Shown piece after piece: positions 34,531 through 45,528 of a DNA stretch of 64,000 nucleotides. Where the stretch lies: the NCBI GenBank assembly GCA_023213395.1, contig CM041465.1:218991741-219055740 (forward strand). Reading direction: 5' to 3'. The first letter of the stretch is position 1; each line of letters opens with the position of its first letter. Origin of the DNA: Cycas panzhihuaensis (taxonomy: Eukaryota > Cycadophyta). The notes below the pieces were generated by a model that saw only the letters and a list, made by a program, of their open reading frames with translations, made no database searches and was not told where the DNA came from. The position numbers and the translations under genes were made by a program.

Positions 34531-35479
34531 GATGAGTGTTATTAACAACTAAGAACTTTATAGGAGGGCTTACAAACCAGTCAAGCCCTGCGTCAAAAGT
34601 CTATCCAAAAAGTCAGTCACTTAGAGACTACTTTACATTATCAAAAACTATTAAGGAAGAAAAATGTAATTAAAAAAATAAAATTTTACCATTAGTATAT
34701 TATAAATAAGAAAGAAAGTTGTAAAACACTACATATTATAATAACAACCATAGTAAATTTGTTTAAAATACCTATTTGTAGTCTCTTTCTTATATAAACC
34801 TTCAACTGTGGGTTCCAAAGGTCTTCATTATTATTTATCTTAAGTGAAAAAAAGAAGAAGGAAAAGATAAATAAAAAATAATAGAACAAAAAGGAAAAAA
34901 AAATTACCCATAACCTTATACCTTCGTAGGGTCACTTCTACATATATTAGTTTTTTATAGACAAAATCTATAAGAAAGATTTACACATCCACTGTGTAAA
35001 TTTTACTCTTATCTTTTATACATCTTCTTTTAACCAACATGATGCACTAATCATTTTACACTAGACTAGTTTTAACCTTAATTTTTGGAGAAAATTAGTA
35101 TATAGGTGCCCTATAGGCTCCATAGCCTAATTTTTATACTTAAGCTCACTTATATCATCTTGAGAAGATTTTTGCACTTGTCTTATTGCACTAAGTAAAA
35201 TTATTACAATTTTTTGGGGGTCAATGAGCTATAGACATGCCCCTCCCTTCATCACCTCTTTTGCACTACACTCCTAGTCCCATTCTATTCATCTAATTCC
35301 TCTTTTATTTAATAATCCTTACTTCTCTCCTTACTCCCTCCTTTTTAAATACCTTTCTTTTCTCATTGCTTAATAAATATTACTTGTTTATATAATATAT
35401 TCTACTCAAGAAAATAGACTCTCATTATTAGAGAATTAATTTACTTATATGAATAACAATTTCACTTAGAAAATAAATA
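34531..35479. other. Non-coding leader of the plus-strand Gypsy
   Basis: AT-rich DNA without recognised motifs, between the leader block and gag. Confidence 0.45.
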
Positions 35480-36460
35480 AATTGGCCAATGAGACTATGA
35501 AGTTATCCATGTAGATTTTTATACTAATATCCAATATGACATCCTCTTTAAACTCAATTAGCACCTCACCTCCACCTCTACCTCCTCCACACACACCCAC
35601 ACCTTTGCCAAATTAGCATCCATTCCATCAAAAAATTATAATATTGATATTTGATCCTAATCTCAATAAGGACTCCATAAGGAGTTGGATTAGTAAGTTA
35701 GAATCATATTTTTCTCTCAATCATGTGTCTCCTCTAATTAGTTTCATTGATTGCAATAAGAGAATTTAGTAAATCAAATATGGGATCTCTATTGTAAGAA
35801 CCTCTTTATATAATATGGAGAGACATGGAATCAATCTTTCTTTAGTTAACTCACTTAGATTAAACAAACAAACTTCGTTGAAACATATACTGAAGAGTTA
35901 TAGGCATTATAAAATTGAGTCTCTCAATCACTCAATTAATAAATAATTATTGAGGTATATATATTTGAACTTAATGATTACATTCAAATACACCTCAATA
36001 TGATTACCCTAATAAATTTAAGTGAGTCCATATCCACAACCAAGGCAATTGAGGTTGAATTTATAAAAGATTGGCCATCTACTTTCTATCATAAATCTGC
36101 CTAGTATTAGAGTCCTTGATTGATAGACCAACAATAGTAATGTTCATGTGAGGATGAGTCATAATTCCCATTAGTAGAACCCTCTTTGAACCTCATGTAT
36201 GTACCAACAATAGAAGAAAATAGGTATAGAGAGGATAACCTCTATAATAAATGCTTAGAGAAGTGGACCCTTGGCCATGGTAGGGTATGCAAAGCTAAAT
36301 GAATGGTATTCACTATTGATCTTAATCTATCCTTAGAAGAAGATTTAGATACTAACTAGGAGGATATTAACCATAAAGCTAATGAAGAACCATCCCAAGA
36401 GCTTTCCCTAAGCCCTAAACCTAAAGTATCTTTATTATCTTTTTCCTCTATTTATCAACT
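35480..36460 (+). pseudogene. Gypsy gag, decayed
   Basis: From about 35530 the plus strand reads a Ser/Pro-rich start (TSPPPLPPPHTPTP), then FDPNLNKDSIRSWISKLESYFSLN (35650-35720), the usual W-containing start of a Gypsy gag capsid domain. Further pieces are broken by many stops. Zinc-knuckle cysteines were not found. Confidence 0.55.
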
Positions 36461-36740
36461 TGAACCACTTTGAGTAAAGGGCATACTCTATAAAATCATT
36501 ATTACCATTCTAATCAATAATGGCATGTCACTTAATTTCATTGATATACCCTTAGCTAAACGACTTAACTTGTATATTACCCCTAAAATAGGGTGCACTT
36601 GTTCTTTACTAGGATATCATACTCTTCATTATGCAAGAACAATAAAAAATTTACATATTTAGATTAGTACTTACTACTTTATCTCAAATTTCTATACATT
36701 ACTTATAGGAGGGTTAGATGTTATTCTTAGGTTCTGATGG
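36461..36740 (+). pseudogene. Gypsy aspartic protease
   Basis: The plus strand reads ILINNGMSLNFIDIPLAKRLNL near 36512-36575. The family has IDSG(S)..NFI, so the catalytic D now reads N (AAT for GAT, a G-to-A change) and the following S also reads N. The downstream hydrophobic strand is only partly readable. Confidence 0.65.
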
Positions 36741-36984
36741 CTCTAAACCTTTAGTACTTACAATAAAAATAATTCTCCTAATAATCCTTTCATATTATTC
36801 AAATATAATCTTGGTTAGACACACAAGCTCCATGGAATTCAACCTCCTCCTAATAAGATTATCTCTTTATACCAAATATACAAATAACTAAATAATTGTA
36901 TGGGGTATATAGTTTGCATCAATTATATTAAAACCTAGATAAAAACCCACCTAAATATCTAGAACCTTCTAAATAAATAATAGT

Positions 36985-37192
36985 TTATATTTGTCCCCCT
37001 TCTTACTAGCCGTCCTATAGATTATAGCTTTCACTACATAATCAAGCTTAAAATCCCTCATGACCCTATCAACCTTAAGCCATATCATAACTCATATTTT
37101 TATAAGAATGAAATTAAAAGAATCACCATTAATCTTATGGACATGGGCATTATTCAACCCAACAAAATCCCTTATGTTTCTCCCATTGTCCT
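36985..37192 (+). pseudogene. Gypsy RT, first part, cut by the chromovirus
   Basis: RPIDYSFHYIIKL, then KPY.NSYFYKNEIKR, then LMDMGIIQPNKIPYVSPIVL: the usual lead-in of a Ty3/Gypsy RT, where the helper-helix region ends in SP.VLV. The next conserved block (KKDGS.R.CVDYR.LN) is missing here and appears at 59690. Confidence 0.75.
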
Positions 37193-37485
37193 TTTTTAGA
37201 ACCTAAATCAAAAGAGAGAAATCTAATTGCATATGGTAACACAAGATCCAAAATTACATATAAGAGAATAAAAGCATCCGTAATTACATGTATCGATGGG
37301 CCTCTTTGAGGGGGCAATCTCCAATATAGATCACAATACTTTTAGATGATCCTCACTCCTACATTACATACATATATATAGGGCTATCAAGATTGCCCAT
37401 CTCTTGGACTTATGAATATGGGATAATTACAAGAATAGAAATATAAGATTTGAGAAGAAAAGAGATAAAGGTTGGGTTCTTAACA
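37193..37485 (-). repeat. Chromovirus 3' LTR
   Basis: 293 bp matching 59394-59689. A TATATATA box lies at 37373-37380 (59577-59584 in the other copy). Its outer terminus no longer shows the TG/CA pair. Confidence 0.85.
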
Positions 37486-37499
37486 AGTTTCCCTCCTTT

Positions 37500-37735
37500 T
37501 AAAAAGCTTTACCCTCAAAGCTTGACTAGTTCTAGATGCTCTTGAACAAATTGCTCATTTTCCCAAGTTGAATCATCATGTGGCAACTACTTCCATTTGA
37601 TGAGATACTCTTTAATGTCTTAAGAGTGCAAATGCCTAACCCTTTCCTCTAAAATTTGTTCAAGTATTAGTTGAAGCCTCCCTTCATTATCTAACATTGG
37701 CAATTTTATTTGTGCCTACACTTGCTGTCTAATTA
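37500..37735 (-). pseudogene. Chromodomain at the end of integrase
   Basis: The minus strand reads ILEERVRHLHS, DIKEYLIKWK, LPHDDSTWENEQFVQEH and LELVKL, with two stops (after HS and WK). This is the chromodomain pattern (I.EYL(V/I)KWK.LP..DSTWE) that lets chromoviruses choose chromatin targets. It stands just upstream of the 3' LTR, as expected, and places the element among the chromoviruses. The exact clade (Tekay, Reina, CRM or Galadriel) is not assigned. Confidence 0.75.
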
Positions 37736-38800
37736 CCCTTTCAAGATAAGATACATGGAAAACATTATGGATCTTAGTTGTTATAGGTAACTCCAAGGCA
37801 CAAGCTACTTCCCCCACTCATTTAAGGATTTTATAAGGCCCATAAAACCTTGGCTCTAACTTGTGTTTATCCTTTATTTTAAGTGAAGTTTGCTTGTATG
37901 GTTGTAAGTGTGAGTAAACCCAATCTTCTACTTGAAGCTCTCATTCACTTCTTCATTTATCTACTTCATTTGGTTCTCAACCAAGTTAAGGTTTTCCTTC
38001 AATATCTTGAGTGTCTCTATAGTTTATTGTAGATGCTTCTCCATTGCTTAAACTCTAGAATTCTCTATAGTGTAGTTTTTAATAGATGGTGGTTCATACC
38101 CAAATAATGCCTGGAAGGGAATCGTTTTTGTTGCCATATGGTAAGTAGTATTATACCACCATTCTGCCATGGGAAACCAATCATGCCATTAATTTTGTTT
38201 ATCTAACACGTAGCATCATAGATATCCTTCTAAACATTTGTTAACCACCTCCATTTGCCCATTCATTTATAGGTGGTATGCTATGCACATTGTTAGCTTG
38301 GTACCTAAAGCTTTGAAGAGTTCAATCTAGAAAATGCTTGTGAACTTTGGGTCTCTGTCACTAACAATCTTCTTAGGCATTCCATGGAGTCGATGTATCT
38401 CTTTTAAGAAAATATCAACAATTTGTTTTGCCTTATAAGTGGACTAGATTCTATAGAAATGAGTATATTTTATTAATCTATCAACAACTATAAGGATGCC
38501 ATCCCTCCCTTCTAATTTTGGTAATCCTATGATGAAGTCCATGGATATTTCTTCCCATCTTTGATTTGGTATAGGGAGTGGATGTAATAGACCGGGCATC
38601 TTGCTCGTTTCACCCTTTTATGTTGGCATACTTCACAAGCTACAACCCATCTTTTAGTATCTTGCTTGAGCCCATTCCAATAGAAAGATTGCTTAATCCA
38701 TTGGTAAGTCTTTAGGAATCCAGAATGGCCTACTATTAAAGAGACATGTACATCATGTAATATCTTCTCCTTAATCTTGGAATCAGGACTAAGATATATT
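37736..38800 (-). pseudogene. Chromovirus integrase
   Basis: Reading from 38800 down: a zinc-finger relic with [15 protein letters not shown] (near 38650-38600), scattered core pieces ([19 protein letters not shown] for the VTDRD...F box, second catalytic Asp as E), and the C-terminal box KLEPRFYGPYKILK.VGEVA (37875-37815) followed by TKIHNVFHVSYLE. Many stops break it. Confidence 0.7.
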
Positions 38801-38899
38801 CTACTTTTGTACCACAGGATGTTTACTACCCATGAAAAGCTTTTATGACTATCTTGATCAACCTATAGATCCTGTATTAATTGCTTTATCTTGGTATCC

Positions 38900-40160
38900 T
38901 TTTTCCACTCTTCCCTTGCCTCCTTGATCCATGAAGGGGTAACTATTGTTAATGCATATAATATAGAATCTCCTTCCTTTCATGATAGGGTGTTAGTTGC
39001 TATATTTTCCTTCCCTTTTTTATATATGATTTCAAAATCAAATCCTTGCATTTTAGAGACCCATTTTTGTTGTTCCTCAGAAGCTACCCCTTGGTCTAGG
39101 AAATGCTTCAAGCTTTCTTAGTCTATCTTTATTTTAAAATGGGTTTTAGGTAAATATTGGTGTCATTTTTGAATTTCTTATAGGATTGCCATCATCTTTT
39201 TTTTATATGTAGACTTCACTAAGTCCTTGGACTTCAATTTTCAACTTTCAAAGGATATTGGCCTCCCTTCTTGCATGAGGACTGCTCCAATACCTTGTCC
39301 TAAGGCATCACATTTAATGATAAATGTTTTAGTAAAGTTAGGAGTTGCTAAAACTAGTGTGATAGTCATGGATACCTTTAGGCTCTCAAAGGCTTCAGTA
39401 GCGACATCTGTCCATATGAATGAATCATTCTTTAATAATTATGTCATAGGTGCTACAATCTCAGCATACCCTTTAACAAATTTTTGCTAGTACCTTGTTA
39501 AACCTAGGAATCCATGTAGCCCTTTGATGTTTTTGTACTGTGGCCAATTTACTATGGCTTTAATCTTCCTTGGATCAACCTTGACTCTTTCTTGTGAGAT
39601 GATATGCCTTAAGTACTCTACTTCATGCCTTCCAAAGTTACATTTTGATCTATTTGCAAAGAGTTTATTATGTTCTAATAATTACAAAGCCTTATCAACA
39701 TGTTAAAGATGTTCTTCCTTTGTTTGACTATACATAAAGATGTTGTCAAAGAACACCAAGACAAACTTCCTTAGATAAGGTCAAAAGATTTTATTCATGA
39801 GTCCTTGGAATGTGGTTGGTGTATTAGTTAAGCCAAAAGACATGACTAGGAATTCATAGTGGCCTTCATGGGTGCGAAAAGCTATTTTGTGAGCATCGGC
39901 AGCCTTGATTCTAATTTGGTAATATCCATATTTTAAATATATGGTGGTGAAAAGGGCTGCTCCATTCAATTCATCTAACAACTCATCAATCATTAGTATG
40001 GAGAATTTATATTTAATAGTAATTTTATTTAATTCCTGATAATCCACACATATACGAAAGTATCCATCCTTCTTTTTTACCAATATTACTAGTGCTGAAA
40101 ATGTGCTTTTACTTTCCTTGATGGCCCTGAATTCAAGAAGTTCATGCACTAATTTTTTAA
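38900..40160 (-). pseudogene. Chromovirus RT and RNase H
   Basis: An open stretch at 40149-39781 gives the RT core: LVILVKKKDG.FRICVDYQELN, FSILMIDELLDELNGAALFTT, Y.QIRIKAADAHKIAFRTHEGHYE and VMSFGLTNTPTTFQ. The active-site box follows at 39770-39730 as LVFFDNIFMYS, where FFDD would be expected, so one catalytic Asp reads Asn. RNase H continues to about 38960, ending in QKWVSKMQGFDFEIIYKKGKENIATNTLS, the usual GKEN.AADALSR ending. Stops and frameshifts follow the RT core. Confidence 0.8.
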
Positions 40161-40699
40161 TTTCATTCTTCTGTTGATAAGGATATTTATAAGGTTGGAT
40201 GTTAGTTGGATTGCTACTAGCAATGATTTTAATAATATGATCTTGTTCCCTTTATAGAGAAAGCCCCTTAAGAATGTCTTTGAAAACCTTGCTATGTTTG
40301 ACTAACACTTCTTGCAATTTGGGTGTTAGGTTATTGTCCTTATGAAGATCTTTCTTTGCTACTAACTCATGCTATTTTAATGTATAACATCTAGCTATAA
40401 GTCCTGTTCCTCCTTTTTTTAGAAGCTTCTCCATCCTATGTGAACTGATGACCTATGATGGAGGTGGGATAATTCCATTGAGTTGGTACTATTGCCCTCA
40501 TGAGTTAAAACATATGAATAATTCTTCCAAGTTAAGTTTAAAAGTACCTAATATTTTTAGCCATTATACTCCCAAAATTGCATCAACTCCTCTCAATGGA
40601 ATGACATATATTAAGAAAGCCAATTGGTAATCTCCCATAGTCATTTTAATATTATGGCATTTACCTCCACATGCTAATGTACCACCATTGGCAACCATA

Positions 40700-40810
40700 A
40701 CTTGAAAATTATTAATTAGATAAGGAAAAAAAAAAAATCTTTTGTGAGTTTCCTATTGATAAAATTATGTGTGTTTCCTGAATCAATTAAGATGACTACC
40801 CTTTTTTTTC
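40700..40810 (-). pseudogene. Chromovirus aspartic protease
   Basis: The minus strand near 40798-40735 reads VILIDSGNTHNFINRKL, with the catalytic DSG intact. Flanking protease strands are too broken to delimit. Confidence 0.75.
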
Positions 40811-40979
40811 TTGATGTATCCTATAATCCTCAAGGTCTGTGGAGCTACAATCCCTACTAAATCATGGACATATATTGTCGTTGCATTCTCTTCTTCAATG
40901 TCTAGTGGTTCAGGAGTAGTGCCATCTTCTATAATGAATTCTTCTAGATCTTCTTCTTGTGTATCTTCAATGATGAATA

Positions 40980-41880
40980 GTTATCTTTCTGAACATTTAT
41001 GATCTTTATTCCACTTCTCATTACATCAAAAATAAATACCCTTTAGCCTTTTCTCATCCATTTCTTTAGCTGTCATCCTTCACGTTATAGGAATGTACGG
41101 GCCTCCTTTTTCTTCCCCCATCCTATTATGTTTTCAGGTATCCTTATTTTTAGATTCAATTTGTTAGGCTATTATGACTACTTCTGTTAGGATACTTAGT
41201 TTTAACAAGTGCAATTCATATCATATATCTTCTTTTAGACCCCAAATGTAGAGTTCAAACAATTTTTTATTATTGAGATCATCAACTAGGGTGGCCAATT
41301 TTTGGTGTTCCATAGTGTATTCTAATACTATTCCTTCTTGTTTTAGTTTACGTAACTGACTAAAATAGTTATCATCCTAAATATTATCAAATTGCATTGA
41401 AAGATCCTCCACAAAAATTTTCCACTTATACAATACTCCTCCACACTTCTTCTTTATCTATTGGTACCACTAGAAGGGTTCTGATTCCATATGTAAAGAA
41501 GTTAAGATGATTTTTTTATTAGATGGTACTTGGTGAAGACTAAAAAATTATTCCATTAGTTAACCCAGGTCCTAACATATTTTCCATTAAAGTTTATAAT
41601 TTCCACTTTAGGGAGATAATTGGATCGTAGCCCTCCTTGGTCATAGTGATCATCTTCGCTCTATATCTTATCCTTCCCCTTCCAAAATCCCTCATTATAT
41701 TTTTATAATCCCAATTGACTTGTAATATTTTGAAGGGTTTTTTTAATTTCACCTTTAAATTTACCCATCCTTAAGTCTAATTATTCTTGAATGGGCTCCT
41801 TAATTACATTGACATATTCATTCTACACTGGGTCATTTTTTAGGGCCATGGTGACAAGACCGTATCGAAGTTGAATGTTT
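40980..41880 (-). pseudogene. Chromovirus gag with zinc knuckle
   Basis: From about 41870 down: KEPIQE.LDLRMGKFK, then LPKVEIINFNGKYVRTWVN (41610-41550), the P.(I/L)....F.G......W pattern of Gypsy gag. Near 41040-40985 a CCHC knuckle reads YF.CNEKWNKDHKC, with the first Cys as Tyr and a stop before the second. The frame is broken in several places. Confidence 0.65.
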
Positions 41881-42741
41881 GCTTTATAAAAGGTATCTAG
41901 AAAAAATATATCTACCAAAAATAACTCAATTAGGGTTTATTCACTAGAGTCAAACTCATGAAGACCAATAACACAGAGCTTTCTAAGTTTAGGATTGTCT
42001 AGTTTATAGGCCCTCTGGTATACTAATCCTAATTGTAAATAATCAACTTGTAAAGGCTAATATTCTACTCTACAGTCATAGTAACCCATCTCTAGGGTAC
42101 GTGGAGAGTAACTTCCCAGGGCTAACCACTTACCAGTGCACTAAAAATTTTAAATGACTGACATGTCTCCTATGGTTACCTATATTAGGAATGCCTACCT
42201 AGGGGGTTCCTCCTATATACTTGTAGGTATGTGAAGGCTCAATTCTGTAGCCAAGTTCTATCTAAGGCTTGATTTAGGAGTGTGATCTTCAATCCTTCAT
42301 ATAAGGGTGAAAAAGCCACAATGTGCTTAGACCAAATGATAGTTCCTTGTGATATTTATAGATCCTTAGTACATGGTCTCCAGCCTAAACCAACTAAAAA
42401 TATTATGAACAAAAAGTAAACTACTATAAATTATTAAGAGAAAATGATAAAACTATTTCTCTCTAAAAATATAGTTGAAAAATACATATAACATGGATTA
42501 AATGATGACCTCTGAAATACGATTCCAATAGTTTAGATGAAATTAAATTATGATATCTAGATCTAAAGTTATGACTCTTTTAAGAAATTCACTGTTACGG
42601 TTTCTAGGGACTATAATAGTACCTACTGGTAAAATGCTAATAACATTTTACTATGAACTCCTATCAACTTAAAACCACTTCCATCAGAAAGTAAATTAAA
42701 AAGCACACATAATTAAAAAAAAATTGAGATTATTTAGATAC
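41881..42741 (-). other. Chromovirus leader, left part
   Basis: Untranslated leader between gag and the Tat insertion. 42050-42260 resembles the inverted block at 34313-34530; 42455-42741 is homologous to 3412-3720 of the non-autonomous element. Confidence 0.7.
42737..42741. repeat. Target-site duplication GATAC (left)
   Basis: GATAC directly before the Tat 5' LTR and again at 59164-59168 after the 3' LTR. Confidence 0.9.
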
Positions 42742-43295
42742 TGTTTCCTAGCTACCAGGAATGGATTTGGAATGAGTCGACTCAGGTAAGATCAGGTATA
42801 TGTTTCTCACTCCCATCCTCACTTTTGCTTGGTCGAGGTTGCTTAGTGCATTGCTTGACGCATGCTGGCCTATCATTTGTGTGATCGCACTACTTTCTTG
42901 CCTAATCACGTTGCTTGTGCCTGCTGCACACCACTCAGCCTATGACAACCCACCGTGGGGGCACTCTTGAGTGAGTCATACACCCCATATGGTACTCAGC
43001 CACCCATAACATCTCCACAGCTCCTCGAGCACCATAGTTGGTCACATCTCATCCATGACAACAATCCTGTCTCTACTTTGATTCCCTTTCTAAGTATGAT
43101 AGGACCCCTGTTGAGGCCCGTTTCTCTCTTTTGGCCACCTGTCATCCACCTGGGCAAGAATTCCCAACCTGCCCAGCCTCAACATACCCTTTGTTTGGCT
43201 TTAGGCCCTATTTCTTCCCCAATTTTATTTTAATCGCCATTGCAAACTTAGCGGTGCCGTGAATTTTATCGTGGTACCACAAAATTTGCCATGGT

Positions 43296-43330
43296 GTGAC
43301 TGTTTAAAATTATTTTTTTTAAACAGTCAC
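43296..43330. other. LTR hairpin with 13-bp perfect stem
   Basis: GTGACTGTTTAAA, nine bases, then TTTAAACAGTCAC. The matching place in the other LTR (57088-57122) still folds, with changes in both arms. Confidence 0.8.
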
Positions 43331-43423
43331 GGTAGTTCTCGCTCTTTTCGTGGAACTGCCACATGGCATCCGTGTATACTCATCCCCCCGTAATCCTAAA
43401 CACTCGTTTAGGGTTAGGGGGAA

Positions 43424-43430
43424 TATAAAA
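43424..43430 (+). promoter_or_regulatory. TATA box of the Tat LTR
   Basis: TATAAAA after GGGTTAGGGGGAA, conserved in the 3' LTR at 57216-57222. Transcription would start about 30 bp downstream. Confidence 0.65.
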
Positions 43431-45363
43431 CCCAAAAAGTAAGTCATTTGGGTCTCTTCTCCATTCATTTTTTTGGCACTACTTTAGCTCTCTCTCCAGG
43501 ACTGTCAGAGGATCTACTCTTTGGCTCTAGTTCTCCTTCCACAGGGATACCTGTTGCGTCTCAGGTCTTACTCCAGCAGCTTAGGCCCTCTCTTTGTAGG
43601 TCTATATCGTGGAGGAAGGAATACTCACAACAACTCAACAAAGCAAGCTCCAAAGTTCCAAGATCTCAGTTGTGCTCCCACGTTTGCCTCCTCTTCAGCC
43701 CAGGCCTGAAAAGCTTGTCAGGGACAGGCTTTTCCTCCTAATTTCTGGCAGGAACAAGCTCTTTCTTCCTACTACAAGGTACCTCTTGAATGTTTCTCTA
43801 AGATTCATGTTTTTCTCCTTCTTTTTATGAACAGTTTTTAGTTATTTTTTGCTCTTGGCTTTACATCCCATAGGAGCTTGCCTATTGCTCCATATTTTAC
43901 AATGCTCCCCCTCTCATTTCCTGCAAGTTCACTTCAAGATGGCTGTGCAAGAGGGTTACACGAGGATGGGTTAAGGGAGAAAGGCGGGATCAGTCCCCTT
44001 ATTGGCCTTCTTCCCAAGGGTCCAAACCCTTCCCTTCCTTCCTCTTTCACCTCATGCCTCCCTTGGAGCTGGGCTAGGGATTTTGAGAGCCTGTTTCCAA
44101 ATCTGAAATAGCGTTGGCAGGCCCTTTCCATGCTAGTTTCATACCTGCACTTGTAGGTTTTAGGCACCACATAAGCCCCAAAACCCTTCCCGATTGGTCT
44201 GTGACCCTTAGCTCATCCCAACTTGACAATTTGCTATCCATAGCACTTCATCTCTTAGGTTTTCTTGTATATCATTTTACTGGTCTATTTCCTCTCTTGT
44301 TTGCTGTCCCATACAACCAGTACACTTTATTTTTCCTTCCTCGAGGCTACGTGGAGATACTTGTGGGTGAGTTGGCCATTCTAAGGCTAACTTCTTCATT
44401 TTGGATACCGTTTGGTGTTGCTGCTTGTTTGAGTTTTGCTTAGAGTTCTGGAGTAGCATGCAACATTTCTTTGACTTGATTTGCTATCAGCTTTTTGTAT
44501 TTACATATACATATATTAAGCATATTTGGCATCCCCTCTTCCAAGAGGGAGAAACCCTTGTGTTGTGATTGGCAGGCTTTGCGGTAATGGAAATACGCAT
44601 AAGATGAACTTCTTGACAGGTTAGTCTCTTGTTCGTAGTATTTCTTTGTTTCCTTTTGCCGTTCTTTGTGTTGCTTTGTTTTTCACATGTTTGAGGAAGG
44701 TAAGGTAGCCCCTTGATCGCTCACGGCAACCGTCACCGGCTAGTCTCTCACCTGCATGACAAGTTTGAGCGGGAGAGCACACAAAGAATCGAAGGTCACA
44801 ACACCCCAACCGCACTATATTTCTAGATATTCTTCTTCTTTTTTGTCCTTTCCTGCAGTGTTTTCTTTTACACATATGTTTGCATGCTAAAACACATAGG
44901 GAATGAAAAAAGGAAAAAGAACTCATCCTTGCATTTATGTGTCTCTTTTGTTTATAGTTATTTATATCACATGTAGGTAGGTTTTTGGGTGTGAGTCATC
45001 CATTCCTCATTTCCCTAACTAGCCCACATATAGGACACCGTACTACACACATTTTCTTACACATTGCCTTCTCCCTCTCTTGAGAAGGTGCAACTCTTTA
45101 GGGTCCCTCTTCCTCTTCCCGGCCATTTAAGGGGTAGGAGGTCCTCTTCTTTTGGGATGACCCAAGGGCTCACCTTGTGTCCTTCTCCAAATATTGCCCA
45201 AAGGTAATTGGGCGCCATTTGCAGGTCCCGAATCTGCGCTCTGGCGTACGGACGCCCTGCGTGGTGTTTTTCTTGCCGTTAGATCCCACTCATAGCCTGA
45301 CTACATCTTAGTTAGCCACATCTTACTAAACATAAGAGACCACCCTGTAGATGTGTTTTCACT

Positions 45364-45381
45364 AGCGACCATACTGGGGAC
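45364..45381 (+). other. Probable primer-binding site of the Tat element
   Basis: AGCGACCATACTGGGGAC lies two bases after the LTR, in the right place for a tRNA-complementary site (expected start TGG..., here TAG). I do not assign the tRNA. Confidence 0.5.
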
Positions 45382-45528
45382 TTGCCAGTAAGGGAGCTAG
45401 TCTCGCCTCTCTTCTTGTTGGTGCTATTGCTTTCAGGTGATCTTCTTGACTTTCTTTTCTGTTGGGTAGCCCCCAACGCATACTTCATACCCTTTGCTCT
45501 TTTCTAACAACTTTTGTAAAGGCGTTGC

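Larger units (their letters stand above)
33495..37192 (+). mobile_element. Ty3/Gypsy retrotransposon, 5' part
   Basis: A plus-strand element: LTR (33495-33885), primer-binding site (33888-33899), a long leader (to about 35500), gag, protease and the first part of RT. RT is cut at 37192 by the minus-strand chromovirus and resumes at 59690-59775, where the reading continues with the next conserved RT block. The rest of pol and the 3' LTR were not found, so the element is also truncated downstream. The exact target duplication could not be read because the chromovirus LTR end is degraded. Confidence 0.75.
42742..45361 (+). repeat. Tat 5' LTR, 2.6 kb
   Basis: TGTTTCCTAGC to GTTTTCA, paired with 56547-59163. 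Both hold a TATA box, an AT-rich hairpin and a long U5-like part. The frames seen inside (for example 43448-43741) lie in an LTR and are disregarded. It has a 21-bp stretch near 43188 that the other LTR lacks. Confidence 0.95.

Noticed and set aside
43448-44443. Several open frames of 60-109 codons in the Tat LTRs
   Set aside because: They lie in an LTR, are not all kept in the other LTR, and match no family; open by composition.
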